NCBI RefSeq assembly: GCF_001638985.1
Contig: NW_017265188.1
Span: 124,001 to 188,000, forward strand
Origin: Phycomyces blakesleeanus NRRL 1555(-)
Taxonomy: Eukaryota; Mucoromycota; Mucoromycetes; Mucorales; Phycomycetaceae
Direction: 5' to 3'
Length of the DNA stretch: 64,000 bases
Below, piece after piece: positions 1 to 18,274 of this stretch. How positions within the stretch are numbered: position 1 is the stretch's first letter; each line of letters opens with the position of its first letter. Made by a program: the position numbers and the translations under genes. The notes beneath the pieces are model-generated. The model searched no databases. It was given only the letters and a program-made list of their open reading frames with translations, and was not told the DNA's origin.

Positions 1-245
1 GGTACTAACACTGCTCATTTTGTCAAGTTCATGAACGGGCATTTTGGGAAGCTGGATTGTGATGAGGTCTTTAAAGGAAATTACACCGTTACGGATAATT
101 ACTTTATTCATAACTCCAACCTGATGTTACAAATGCGTGTATTTGTCTCTTTATTGGCCTGAATTGAATCCTTTTGAACGATTATTGACAATAGTTGATG
201 GGAGGATAAAGCGTGATCGACCTATGAGTGAGAAGTATTTATTTA
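1..245 (+). pseudogene. Tc1/IS630-like transposase, C-terminal fragment
   Basis: Frame 1 from the window edge reads a DDE catalytic-core segment: a F-x-x-F-M helix, then FKGNYTVTDNYFIHNS, which corresponds to the second catalytic Asp block (normally MDNAPIHxS) of Tc1/mariner-type transposases. At about position 143 the frame must shift by one base to continue as YWPELNPFERLL, the conserved Y-S-P-x-L-N-P-I-E block carrying the third acidic residue. The two blocks are in the right order and spacing for a DD34E-type enzyme, so this is one broken gene whose 5' part lies outside the window. A (GGT)n run follows near 250. It is certainly non-functional. The family call is firm, the exact lineage is not. 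Confidence 0.75.
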
Positions 246-1659
246 GCAGTGGTGGTGGTGGTGGTATCTTTAGATGCGCTTGTCAGTTACCTTTATGGCA
301 TCTGCTGTCACTCTAAGCGCCAGATCATATAATGGCGCAATACACCATTTTGATATGCATGTCGTATGCGGAATCTTAACCAACTTTAATTTTATTCGTG
401 ATTTTACTTTTTAATTGATTTTTTGTCTTATCAAAAATAGAAAAGAATACGGCTTGTTATTCACTTTATTTATTACATCTAAAGTAAATCATTAACCAAG
501 CTATTCTTTATTGGTTATTATTGGAGTGTTTGGCTGGGTCTAATTAAAAAGGAGAATATGTGTGATGTACACAAAAAGTGAGAACCAATGATATTGGAGA
601 TGGAAATAAGCGAAGAGTAAAGACCATGGAAACAGATGGCCAAAAAATAAAATCAATGTATTTAAGCGATATCTGATGTACTCATTGCAAGATTCCGTGA
701 CATTAAACTAAAGGCTTTCGGCACTACTACCCCGGCCAGGAGAGGAGGATTTTTGAAAACAAAGTTTTAGTGAGTGCACCATAATGCATGTGCAGTAACC
801 CTTACCAGTACAACTAGCAAACCAGACTTATCTGATCACTTTGGGAAAATATCAAAAATGAGCAAGAAATTCTAGCATTAGATGTTTATCAAAGAGTAAT
901 TATTCTCGAAATAAATAAAGTCTTTTTTTTTGTTAAGCTAATCAGGGACTGTGTAAAGCAACTTAAGGGCAAGCTAGATCTAAAGTACAGTGAAAAGAAG
1001 TAATTTGACGTATACGCTTAAACAAACGTCTCTAATATTATAAAACTTTTTTTTTCTTTAAGGCTAATGTGGTATAAATTTATATTCGTATTCATTCTTA
1101 TACTCATTCAACGTTCAGATTATTTTGCTAGACGATTGATCTTAGGCTGTATCCTAGAAGGACAGTGTTTTAAATATATTTCATACAAGATACTGAATAC
1201 ATTCACTGTTTTAACATCGAGGTAGAACATGAAGATTTTAAATATCATATCAATATTCGGCTTGAGTAAGAGTTTATCTATATACTTTATTATGAAATCA
1301 AAGAAATATCTAATAGTTTGTAAGAGAAGCGTTTGTGGTTGTGAATGTATTGGTGGACTTTTAACACTACCTTTAATTGACAAGGTTAGAGTTTTGAAAA
1401 TTGTCATTTTGATTAGAAATAAGATCAGCTTGGTGTGTAGAGTTTTCTTCTTCTTTTCAAAGAATAAAATAAAATGAAACGAAATGAAGTAAAGAATAAG
1501 GAAAAAGGATAGAGAAAGGTTATATGTAAAATTAAACTGCAAATACCAGATATAAGCAACAACAATAACAACACAAATAAAATAAAATAAAAACCATTAT
1601 AGCATTAATGCGCTTCTTTCTTTCTTTCTTTCTTTAGAAGAAATAGAAAAGAATTTATA
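246..1659. other. Intergenic, no supported gene
   Basis: AT-rich sequence with stops in all frames. The open frames at 1120-1542 (minus) and 1229-1477 (plus) are low-complexity F/I/K-rich shadows of each other with no recognisable domain. A (TTTC)n microsatellite lies at about 1613-1635, just downstream of the CHD gene stop, so 1400-1659 probably includes the CHD 3' untranslated region. Confidence 0.6.
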
Positions 1660-8283
<6,624 letters not shown>

Positions 8284-8988
8284 ACTTTATGGTAAGGAGT
8301 GCAAAAGAACGTTTGTGGGTCAGAGATGGAAAGGGTCGTTTCCTTTCTTTAAGCAGTTGTTTTTTTTTGTCTGTGTGTTTGTGTCAATCTTTTGTAAGGC
8401 TATACATATAAGAGGTGTATTGCTTGCTTTAGTTAGTCTGCTCATTCTTGTTATCATTAACGAAAGCTCTTTATTTTTTTTCGGAGAGCATGGATTTTTG
8501 GATGGTTCATCCGATTATCGCGCCATTGATTGCGTTTCCAATTGGATTATCTCTCGATCCCAAATCATCCTCTTCATCTTACCAATTAAACAAGACGGAA
8601 TTGAGATTGAATTCAACAGTTGATCATAAACTGTGTCTCTGATTTAATAACGTAAACACTATAAAACTATATAAAAAGAAGGAGATGCTCTAGGCGACCT
8701 TTGCTTGGCTGCAAGAAGAAAACAGAAATGGAAAATATTTCTTGTACGTAAAATTTTTAGGTCCCCACGTTTTTTTATATATTATTATTATTTTCGTGAG
8801 CAGATGTGATGTTGTAAGTGGCGGGACGAGTGTGAGTGGATGATTTTTGAATCGGTTGTGTTTTGATTCCCCGAGATTTAGAGGAAGAAGGGCCATGAAG
8901 AACAAAAAGGGTTTTGATTTCTTTATGAAGCAGATGTTTTTGATTTGTTTCTCTCGATAAAAAAGAAAAGCCTTAAAGGAGCTAGAAT
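8284..8988. other. CHD promoter region / VMA1 3' flank
   Basis: The 705-bp spacer separates two minus-strand genes transcribed in the same direction. It must hold the VMA1 3' UTR (right part) and the CHD promoter and 5' UTR (left part). Pyrimidine-rich stretches lie at 8339-8400 on the plus strand, i.e. purine-rich upstream of the CHD start. The open frames here (8315-8623, 8690-8905) show no domain and are treated as chance. Confidence 0.5.
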
Positions 8989-11837
8989 TTACACTTCAAA
9001 ATCACGGAACTTGGCCTCGATTTCCTTGTACAGAGCAGAGTACTTCTGAACGAGAACCTCCTCACCATCAGCAGGATCCTAAAGAGAGATAGAAAAAATT
9101 AAAAACAAAAAACAAAGAAATATATACATGTGTATATATAAAATAATTATGTGGAGGATAACTGAATAAAACAGTCAACACGCACACACACGCACACACA
9201 CGCACACACATACACACATACACACACATACCTCGAACTTCATTGAAGAAAGCTTGTAAACAATATCGCTCATCGATTCTCGGATCTTAGACCACGAAAC
9301 CTGGCCGTTTGATGCCTCGACAGTGTGAGTGGCCTGAGTGTAAAAGCCAATCAAGTTACGCAACATCCAGGTTGTCTTGAAGAAAGGACAGAAGCGATCG
9401 TAGCTACTGTAACCGTTTTGTTGCAAGAAATCGTCCTTGATGATCTGAGCAACATCCAATGTAATCTTGTCGCTCTCGTTCAAACCGGACTAATGGATCA
9501 AAGAAAAATGTTAGGAAGGAATATTTTGCGATGGGAAGTTCTTTTTCTTAAACGAAAAACCGTAATCAATCCACTTTGTACCTTGCCAACGAGCTGGACA
9601 ATTTCGGACAAGTTTTCTTCCATCTGCAAGATTTCCTTGCATTTGTCACGGAGAGAGATGTACTCTGGGTCAGATTGTTCGTAGAAAGGCTCCAAGACCT
9701 TCATGTACTTTGAGTAACTAAGACTCCAATTTACTGAAGGGAAATGCTTGCGCTGGGCCAACTTCTTATCAAGACCCCAGAACACCTGTACGATACCCAA
9801 GGTAGAGGCAGTGACAGGGTCAGAGAAATCACCACCGGGAGGAGATACACTAGATGGAATATAAATTATATATCAGATACGTATCTTATATGCATCTATT
9901 TATATTTGACATTTGATTTGGCTGTTATTATTATCATTATTTACTCACGCGCCAACAACTGTAACACTGCCCTCACGGGAGGGGTTACCGAGACAGGTAG
10001 TCTTACCAGCACGCTCGTAGAAAGAGGCGAGGCGAGCACCAAGATAGGCGGGGTAGCCGGAATCTAAGATTAATGGGTTAGTTGATCCTCAAAGGTATTA
10101 AGCATTGTGTATGTCTTACCAGCAGGCATCTCTGCAAGTCGGCCTGAAATTTCACGAAGAGCCTCAGCCCAGCGAGAAGTGGAATCGGCCATCATGGCAA
10201 CGTTCTTGCCCTGATCACGGAAGTACTCGGACAAAGTGATACCAGTGTAGATAGAAGCTTCACGTGCAGCTACGGGCATGTTTGAAGTGTTGGCAACAAG
10301 AGTTGTACGCTTCATGATAGACTCCTTGCGACCATTGATATCAATAGAAAGCTGTGAAATTATATAAAATAAATTAGTTATGCAATCAAACTAAAGTACG
10401 AAAATTCTCGTCTTACCTCAGGGAAGTCCATCAATACTTCAGCCATCTCGTTACCACGCTCACCACAGCCGACGTAGATAATTATATCAGAGTTGGAGTA
10501 CTTTGACAATGACTGAGAAATTACAGTCTTGCCACAGCCGAAAGCACCGGGAATAGCAGTGGTTCCACCCTGAACACAGGGGAATAGAGAGTCCAACACA
10601 CGCTGACCAGTCAAAAGGGGGTGGTTTGCAGTCAACTTCTCAGCCACAGGACGAGGGGAACGGACGGGCCAAAGCTGCTTCATGGTATATTCGGTAGTCT
10701 CGCCTTCGAACTCGGTCTCCAGGACGACATCCTTACATAAGATACATATTAGACAACGAAATCTATGACTCTTGTATAATTGATTTACTAACTTGAATGG
10801 TATATTGGCCCTTGGGTGCAATGTAGGTGATTGTACCGCGAGCCTTGGGAGGAAGCATAATGTTGTGAATGGTCACAAGGGAGTTCTCCCAGACCTTACC
10901 GTAGATATCACCACCGGTGATGTGGTCTCCAACCTATAATAGAGCGTCAGAAACAACGATAATAATAATATTTTTTTTGTAAATGAAAATAAAGTTACTT
11001 CAAAGTTGAGAGGCTCGAAATCCCAACCAAAGCCCTTGTCGAGAGCTGGGGTAGCGATACCACGGGGAATATAGATGCTCTGAGAGGCTTCCTGAATAGC
11101 CTTGAGAGGACGTTGGATACCATCATAGATGTTGGACATCAGACCTGTAAATTTTTAAAAAGAAATTATAAAATGTCAATCAAAAATTCATGTCGATCTA
11201 TCAATTGATCTTTATTTTGAAACAAAAGAAGCCCCAATATCTTCATTTTGTTGAGAGAAAGTATATTACCTGGACCAAGCTCTACAGACAAAGGCTTTCC
11301 AGATCTCAAGACAGGATCGCCCACAGTCAGACCACCAGTCTCTTCGTATACCTGAATGGTAGTCTTATCGCCGTCGATACGAATGACCTCACCCACCAGT
11401 TCACTATGTCCGACACGGACCTAAAAAACGTATATGTTAGAAATATTGTCAAGCGCCTAACATTATATATTGTATATTACCAGCTCGTACATGGCAGAAC
11501 CATACATGTTCTCGGCCACAACGACTAATAAAATAGTTATGAGTACCAAGGCGCGTGAGTTATAACATAATTATAGTTTTGTTCGACGGAAGCAAAAGGT
11601 CATCTTTCAGACTGAATTCATCACAAGCTATTGTTCTTTTAGTTTCTTTTTTATATTCAAAACGCACCTGGACCGGAAACAGAGTAAATGGCACCAAAGT
11701 CAGACTCACGTTCGTGGTCCCTAATTTTGCGCATCTCATTCTGTGCGTTCTCGAGTGCTCCAGCCTTTGTATAAAATAAGTTACATGTTTTCGAGAGACA
11801 AGAAAGAAATATTCGGTGAAAAAAAAAGACGTACCAT
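8989..11837 (-). CDS. VMA1: V-type H+-ATPase catalytic subunit A
   Basis: Catalytic A subunit of the V1 sector of the vacuolar proton pump; hydrolyses ATP at the cytosolic face of vacuoles and endosomes. Exons (minus): 11837-11835 (ATG only), 11764-11668, 11524-11481, 11420-11270, 11144-10999, 10933-10793, 10731-10417, 10351-10120, 10063-9949, 9849-9582, 9489-9232, 9078-8989. They total 1860 bases, giving 619 residues, the usual length for eukaryotic A subunits. Visible signatures: the GLTVGDPV beta-barrel, the long non-homologous insert, Walker A GAFGCGKT (about 256-263), [31 protein letters not shown] and [14 protein letters not shown]. There is no intein, unlike the well-known yeast VMA1 insertion near the P-loop. 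The first coding exon is just the initiator codon followed by an intron. The final exon ends at TAA 8989-8991. Neighbour CHD is 705 bp downstream. Confidence 0.97.
9178..9230. repeat. (CA)n microsatellite in the last VMA1 intron
   Basis: An imperfect CA repeat with CG and TA interruptions occupies the donor side of the VMA1 intron 11. Read on the minus strand it gives a long GT/TG run immediately after the splice donor at 9231, which could in principle affect donor choice. Confidence 0.9.
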
Positions 11838-12491
11838 TATATATTGTATTCTTTGTGGATAATATTTGAGGAAGAGTTGGTTTGTTACTGGAAATGTATC
11901 GGGAACCAAGAATAAAAAGTGTCTTACTGAAAGCTGTTCAGGACTTCTACCGTTTCGAAGTGGCGCCGTTTCGAGAGTCTCAGAGTCCGACCCGACGTCA
12001 CTAGCTGAAGATATTTACACACACACACACTATGTGTGTGTTCAAAGAACATAAGAACATAAAACTCAGAAGGGGAACAAAGGGAGAGTGTTTTCTTTTT
12101 CTTTTATTTCCTATTCAAATCTAAGATCTAGAGATTATCTTTAATTTCTCGGGCAAAGAAATGATGGCTGGTCTGTTATGTGCACAGGCCATAGAGATCT
12201 TTAAAAGTTATAGTTTATTAAGAACATGGTGAAATACTAGGCTATAGGGTACCATTTGGTAAAATGAAAGAGCTAGTCAATTGCTTATGATTCTAAATTT
12301 ATGTACTGAAACAATTTTATGAACATTTACGGTCAGCCTGATTTATCTTTGGGTCGAGAAAACCTTATTTTGTTCCTGAGACTCACAATTCACGTCACAT
12401 GATTTGGTTACAGTTTTTCTACTTGAGATCTTTTTTGTTTGTATGGAGCTGTTGATAGGCTCAGATTCATTGAAAAAGTCTCGAATTTGAT
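11838..12491. promoter_or_regulatory. VMA1 upstream region
   Basis: The 650 bp upstream of the VMA1 start has no convincing gene. The 11866-12054 plus-strand open frame has no domain. A GC-richer island near 11950-12005 contains a CRE-type half palindrome, GACGTCAC, and would be the natural core-promoter candidate for the divergently read VMA1 gene. A (CA)n run follows at about 12017-12030. Promoter assignment is positional inference only. Confidence 0.35.
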
Positions 12492-12677
12492 TACACTCTT
12501 TCTGGAAATTATTGGTGCAAAAATAAAAAATTATTTAGTGCAAAAATAAAGATAAAATGTGGTGCAATTTTTTACCATTTCTCTGCTTAATTCATCTTTT
12601 TTGGTGCATTTGGTGGATTCCATTTTTGCGCCAAATAATTTTTTATTTTTGCACCAATAATTTCCAGAAAGAGTGTA
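12492..12677. mobile_element. 186-bp MITE with TA target duplication (Tc1/mariner type)
   Basis: The first 40 or so bases after the left TA (12492-12493) begin CACTCTTTCTGGAAATTATT and recur as an almost perfect inverted copy ending at the right TA (12676-12677). The terminal inverted repeats are about 45 bp long and the interior of about 95 bp has no coding capacity. The TA flanks on both sides are the classic target duplication of Tc1/mariner elements. It is too short to encode a transposase, so it must have been mobilised in trans. Its ends do not match the 25.4-26.9-kb Tc1 element, so another family is the source. Confidence 0.85.
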
Positions 12678-14888
12678 TTACAATGAGAAGTTAAACTATT
12701 TGTTTGGAGGGTTATGTGGGATTATATGATGTTTTTTTTTCGGGATTTTTTATTTTGTTTTTACGTTCAATGGACAGGTGGCCAGGATATATGTCTACCT
12801 GAGATTAAGACGTTGTTAGTTTTTTGTTTTTTGGACAGACGAAAAAAGAGAATTGAAACACAAAAGAATAAAATTTGGGATAGAAAGGAGATTTAGCTGA
12901 GACAAGGTAAAAATGAGATTTTGCTAAAAGGTACTAACAGAGTTGTTAATCGATTATAAAATCACAGTCGATTAAGCTTGTCTTTTTTCTTTTGATAATC
13001 ATACAAAAAATACAAATATATATATGTAAATAGCATCTTCAGTAGTCCTCTTTAACTACACTTTTATCTTGAATTTAAATATTTTAGTTAAAATTGGTAC
13101 TCCCAGTAATTTATTTTTCATTTTAAATAAAAATTAAACTTGACAAGAATTCAAAACTGTGTGTTCTCTATAACGCAGTGGCTGCTGCCTCCTCCTCCTC
13201 CCCAACTTCTTCCAATGTGGTAGCTGCCCGCCAATGGTATAGGATATTGCTTTAAACAGATGGTAGTTTTATTTGCTTGTAATAGTCATTAGACTAGATT
13301 TCCTTGGCCTTTACCACAGAAAAATATGGATAGAACTTCTTGGAAAGGTGTAAAGAGTAGGGTATAACAAAACATTTACACTGCATAAAGCACGGTTTGG
13401 AGAGCAAATACGACATCCTCAGTCATTGTCGAGTACTCGGCAACTTCCCTATTGTTCGAACAACTTGAACGTGTACCCCTATTTAAAGAAAAGGATAAAT
13501 TGAACTGCTAGGAAAAGTGACTATGTTTGGCTTTATATAAATTAAAAGTTAACTCTGCTGAATATGCTCTCATTCACTTCTTGAGCACCTTTTTTTGATT
13601 TATTTCCTTTCAATATTACCTTACGATGCGCCCTATTCTATATCCTGCAGCATAATAGTTGATTCGAAATAAAAAGCAACCAAAATTAAACGAGCAAAAT
13701 CAACGTCCCCTGGAAGAAAGCTCTACTTCTAAAAAAAGAAAAAGTAAATTGAGTCATTTATCGGAGTGCACCCTGTATTATGCAAGAGACTATTGTTCAT
13801 CATTATTTTATTATTTAGGATACAAGCACAAAGATACTCCTAATGAGTTGAGAGCAAAAACAAGCTGCTCGTGTGTCAAGAACGAATAACCCAGATAGAG
13901 CTCTTGCTCTAATTGCTTGTAAGTCATATGAAGCTCAAGATCATTCAACTAAGAGAAGTCCTGCACGCCCAAACCATAACATAACTCTAACACAGCTGAT
14001 AAATAGTGATCTTGGCCCTCATCAATGATATACCCTGTTCATTACTCTCGATTCTTTTATCTCAAATAATGTTCATATACAATGTGCTCGCAACATAATT
14101 ATCTTGCAATTGTCTTTCTTACACGAAGTATTGTATAAAGCACAGCTTTTTATCAATTACTATATCCTCCGAGGTGTCTCAGATTTATCAAGTAATTTAT
14201 TTAATAAATATATATGATATCAAGTTTGCAGAGTGATTTATGGTCATTTAACGATAGTAAAGTTACAATAACATTACCCAAGACAACAACATCTTCAGAC
14301 ACTATATATATAATTGATTCAAACTTATGTGGCTAATCTTGTTGTCAGCTTGGATAGCATTAAAAACTATGGTGTGGTAGTATGTTCTGGATGCAAGGCT
14401 ATTGCTTCTACTATGTAGAAAACTTTAAAAATTGAATAACAAGCTATTTTACTTATATAACAAGGGCTAATTTCATGGTAAGATATTATTATTGACATAT
14501 ATATAGTGCGCTTAGAAAACTGAATTCCGCTAAGAAAAAGTTCATTATTTTCTATATATCTTCTGCAATTCTTATTATTTTAATATAGTTCTTGGAAACA
14601 CTAAGATGTCTGTTAAAGAAGTACATAATACTATAATATCAGCTATAAATACTGTGTTAATAGAAAGTTATATCAAGTTATTATGAAAAATTGAGAGCCC
14701 GGTTTTCTTCAGTATGGGGGAAAAATTAAAGAAGTTGTTTTTCTTTTCTTTAAGCATATGCTATTTATTTTGAATATATGCATACGTGAAGTCTATTGTT
14801 TCTTCGTTGTAGCTGTGTGACTTATAAAGATATCAGGTAAGTGTATTCAGAGCTTTGCTTTGTTTTTCTCTTTAATTTTCAAATCAAC
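12678..14888. other. AT-rich region with coding-like scraps
   Basis: No intact gene. Two weak coding-like scraps were seen. On the minus strand at 13190-13480, two short stretches end in an acidic Ala/Glu-rich tail. On the plus strand at 13659-14190, an open frame begins with a Lys-rich segment and continues only after a frame shift through about 100 residues with one stop. Neither matches a family I recognise. Both may be relics of host genes or transposon cargo. Confidence 0.35.
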
Positions 14889-14999
14889 ATGACTCAAGTT
14901 TCGCAAGCAATATTCCTTTCTATCAAAGCTCACCTTAGACAGGGCATGTCTACCACCAAGGTTACCGCAAATGCTCACTGCAAAAGACTGCCAATTTAA
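14889..14999 (+). pseudogene. Tc1-like transposase, N-terminal HTH scrap
   Basis: A 36-codon open frame from ATG 14889 contains the first helix-turn-helix of a Tc1-type transposase, recognisable as IKAHLRQGMSTTKV followed by an A-x-A-x-C stretch (compare the usual I-x-x-L-x-x-G-x-S-x-x-x-I-A pattern). It then runs into TAA and AT-rich DNA, with no catalytic domain downstream. It is an isolated truncated copy. The HTH match is short, so confidence is moderate. Confidence 0.5.
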
Positions 15000-17900
15000 G
15001 AATTTAATATAACTTTGTTAGTGTTGTTAAATTTTCAAAAAAGTGAAAATTAAAAATTATATTTTATTTTCGGCTGTAATTTCTAAAATGCTTTTTTTTT
15101 AGCTGTTGAATTATATCAGCATCACTTTACCCTCTGTATTTTACATGCCTTTAATAGAATTGTAAATTATACTCAAAAAAATTATATTACAATTATTATA
15201 TTCTTAAGTAAAAGTAAATATTTTTATATAATACACTTTTTCTTTTTACTCTTATAAAATAAGTGCAAATGGAAGAGCAAGTCTTTGCATAAAATATTTG
15301 GAGTGATATAAGTTTGAGTGTGTCGAGAGGTTATGTGATTTCATACTTGCTGCGGTGGTATTTTCGCGTGATTATTTCTTTGATATAAAGGAGAGAAAAG
15401 GACATTGTTCTTTTAAATATAAAATTTTTGCAATCCCAAAAGTTAGTTTTTAAATATATATATAGCTTTAACATTTTGTGCAATATATGTCTTTTCTAGT
15501 TATTGGAAAATGCATAAAGACTTTTGGAATAAAGTAAAGACTTTCACTCTGTAAACGCGATTTATCTATTTTTATATATAATTTTTATTTAAACTCGATA
15601 TGTTACATTTTCTTGGGAAACACACTGAACATTGATGTTTACAAAGGACTCAGTAAGAAATAACATACTTACTATAACTATAAAAATATACATTCCTATA
15701 TCAAATAATTACTGGTCTTAATTCATATGTACTTGTTATCAGTATAAAGATGTTTATTATATTCATCAATAATAAATACTACAAGTTATAAAAAAGTGTG
15801 ATTTTATATTTGATTTTTATCAGAACACACTTGCCCTAACTTTTGTTTGTTTTTCTTTTTCATGTATTTCTAAAGTTGTATTTAATAGAATAACTGCGTC
15901 TCCTTTTTCTTTTCTTTCACTTTCTTCTCTTTTGATTTTCTATTTTTTGACCGCTTTAATAATTTGGTAAATTTACTTCTCACACCTGCACTTTTACAAA
16001 CTCACTTGCATTTTATACTCTTACTACATATTCTATAGTCTTCTCAAGAAAGCAAACACTGTTAACAAGTATTCGAAACAGTTTATGGTAATATTTTTCA
16101 AAAATAATATGAATAACTTGTTGATTTATGTGATATACACACCACAATTGAGTGAAGAACAGACCTCACAACCAAACACTGATTCCTTCTTGCTAATGAA
16201 CCTGGCAAGTTAACAATCTCTGGAACTGTTACACAACAGGCACACGTACACTATACACTCATACAGTGTAAACCAACCATTACATAACAGGCATTTGAAT
16301 TACAAGGAAACTTAATAGAAATATATATGCAATATTATTTTGTCTCTTTAACAAATAACACTCTCACAGTATCTGATTCTTGAGACTCATACAAAACTCA
16401 GGTATTTTTCGGTGGGTTTTTAAAATTTAAGCTATTTTTTCAAATTATAACCTTAAATCAAGTATAACCAGACAAGAGAAATTTGAAAAAAGGAGTCTCT
16501 TATTTTTCAAATTTTGCTTGCTAAGAAGTGTGTTTTTTCAAATTTGCAACCAATTATATTCTTTTAATTTTTGTACTAAACTGCCTTTAAAAAATACTAG
16601 TAGAAGGAAATGAAATTTGTGGTATTTCAGGTACGAAACAATAGAAAAATAAAATATTTGATAATAGAGACGTATAGAAATACTTTGAGACTGTATATAA
16701 GTTGTTTTTATTCATAAATAAAAAGTGTCCCTTTTTATAAGAAAACACAATCTGCTCTTGTCATTACGTCTTAGTTTCTTAAGGCTTTCTTCCTTTACTA
16801 TATTTGGTTATTAGAGTGTATTTACTGCTTAACTAGTGTCGGTGTTACAATTATGACATCAAGTCATAAATCGTACTTCTTTAGCTCTTAGCTATTCTTT
16901 TCTCTTTTATACTAGAGCTTTAGGACTTCCTACTAAATTAGCTCCATATCGATCTGACACAGTTTACCCGGCAGTATGATATAATTATCTTAACAATCTT
17001 TAAGATATTATCTACAGTACTAACTGTAATAATTATTGGGCTGATTACTTAATCGTTTATATATATTTTATACTGACAAGATGATAGCTACTACGCTATC
17101 CCAATATGAATATGTTCTTATATGTGATAAATCCAACATCCGAGTGTCTGGATCACCACAAAATTATTTAATATTACACTGTAGTAAATGGTAGACATTA
17201 TAACTTTGCAACTGTATAATTCCTACAGTAACGGAGTTATAATATCTGCTAATAGAATCTTGGCTTTTAGTAAATTAAAAGTATTTACAGCAAATACTAT
17301 TTATAGGAGTTCAAATTACTTTTTTTTTAATCCAATAAAATTTTTTAAAATAGCAAAATTATACCATTTGTAAATAAATATTTCTCTTTTTATAAAAAAT
17401 TTGGAGAATACAATTCGTTGGATTTCAGATTATTTTTTTCTAATCCAATCAAATAAGCTAAATATAGTAGCGCTATACCTTTTTTAGGTATATCTATTCT
17501 TCTTATAATTGGTCCAGCAAATACATGATGTTTTAAATGAAAATATTTTTTATTAAAAAAAAACCTTGGAACTGAAAAAAGACATATAAAAAACAATGGA
17601 AAAAATAGAAACTAAATTAAGAGAAGTATATTAAAAAGAAGTGTAAATAATATACATTATACGTGAAAAGCCTATAGTTTGATTTCATTAATTAAATTAA
17701 TTAAATTAATTAATATCAGTGATATTTTTACTCAGTTGCTAAATACAATTTCTTTCATAAAGTATTACTTGGATATAGATTTATTAATTTACTGTAACGG
17801 TATAAAAACTAAACTGATCCTAATATGGACAGCCAATAAAAAAATTCTCTGACCTATAGGCCCAGGCAGTTGAAAAATTACTTAAAATAGCAGTTTTTCC

Positions 17901-18274
17901 TTTTTAGGAGAAAAATATGTCAATACTGAAATCTCATACTGGGAAAAAAATCGGGTTTTTTACCCATGAAAGTCTTCTTAAAATGCGAATCTTGAGTGTC
18001 ATATCAGATGCCAGAAGTAAAGTATGTTTATCTTATACTACTACATGGTTTATATGATACTTTATTCATCAACTCTATTTATTTTATATTGTCTTTCTTA
18101 CTTCAACATCTTTTAAAATGACTCACGAAATGCATAATTGTGTAAATATATACATTTAATTTTTTATTAAAATGTATTGTAGCTGATAAAGAATAAGGTG
18201 AATAGATAATATGATAAAGAATAGTAACAGATATATGGTAGTGTATATATCACAGCTTTTAAAAAAGAGTATTT
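15000..18274. other. 3.3-kb AT-rich gene-free stretch
   Basis: Stops are dense in all frames. The open frames at 17188-17373 and 17390-17596 are low-complexity and have no domain. A short (ATTAA)n array lies at about 17687-17713. I see no inverted or direct terminal repeats that would define an element. Confidence 0.6.

Noticed and set aside
1120..1542. 140-residue minus-strand open frame
   Set aside because: F/I/L/K-rich low-complexity translation of AT-rich DNA, with an opposite-strand frame of equal quality and no domain.
9178..9230. CA-repeat as a possible regulatory or CRISPR-like array
   Set aside because: Simple dinucleotide microsatellite inside an intron; no spacer structure.
13190..13480. 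Possible histone H4-like fragment on the minus strand (TMTEDVVFALQTVLYAV)
   Set aside because: The resemblance to the H4 C-terminus is about ten residues long and the required neighbours are missing; too weak to claim.
17188..17596. Two opposite small open frames
   Set aside because: Both are low complexity, without domains; chance frames in AT-rich DNA.
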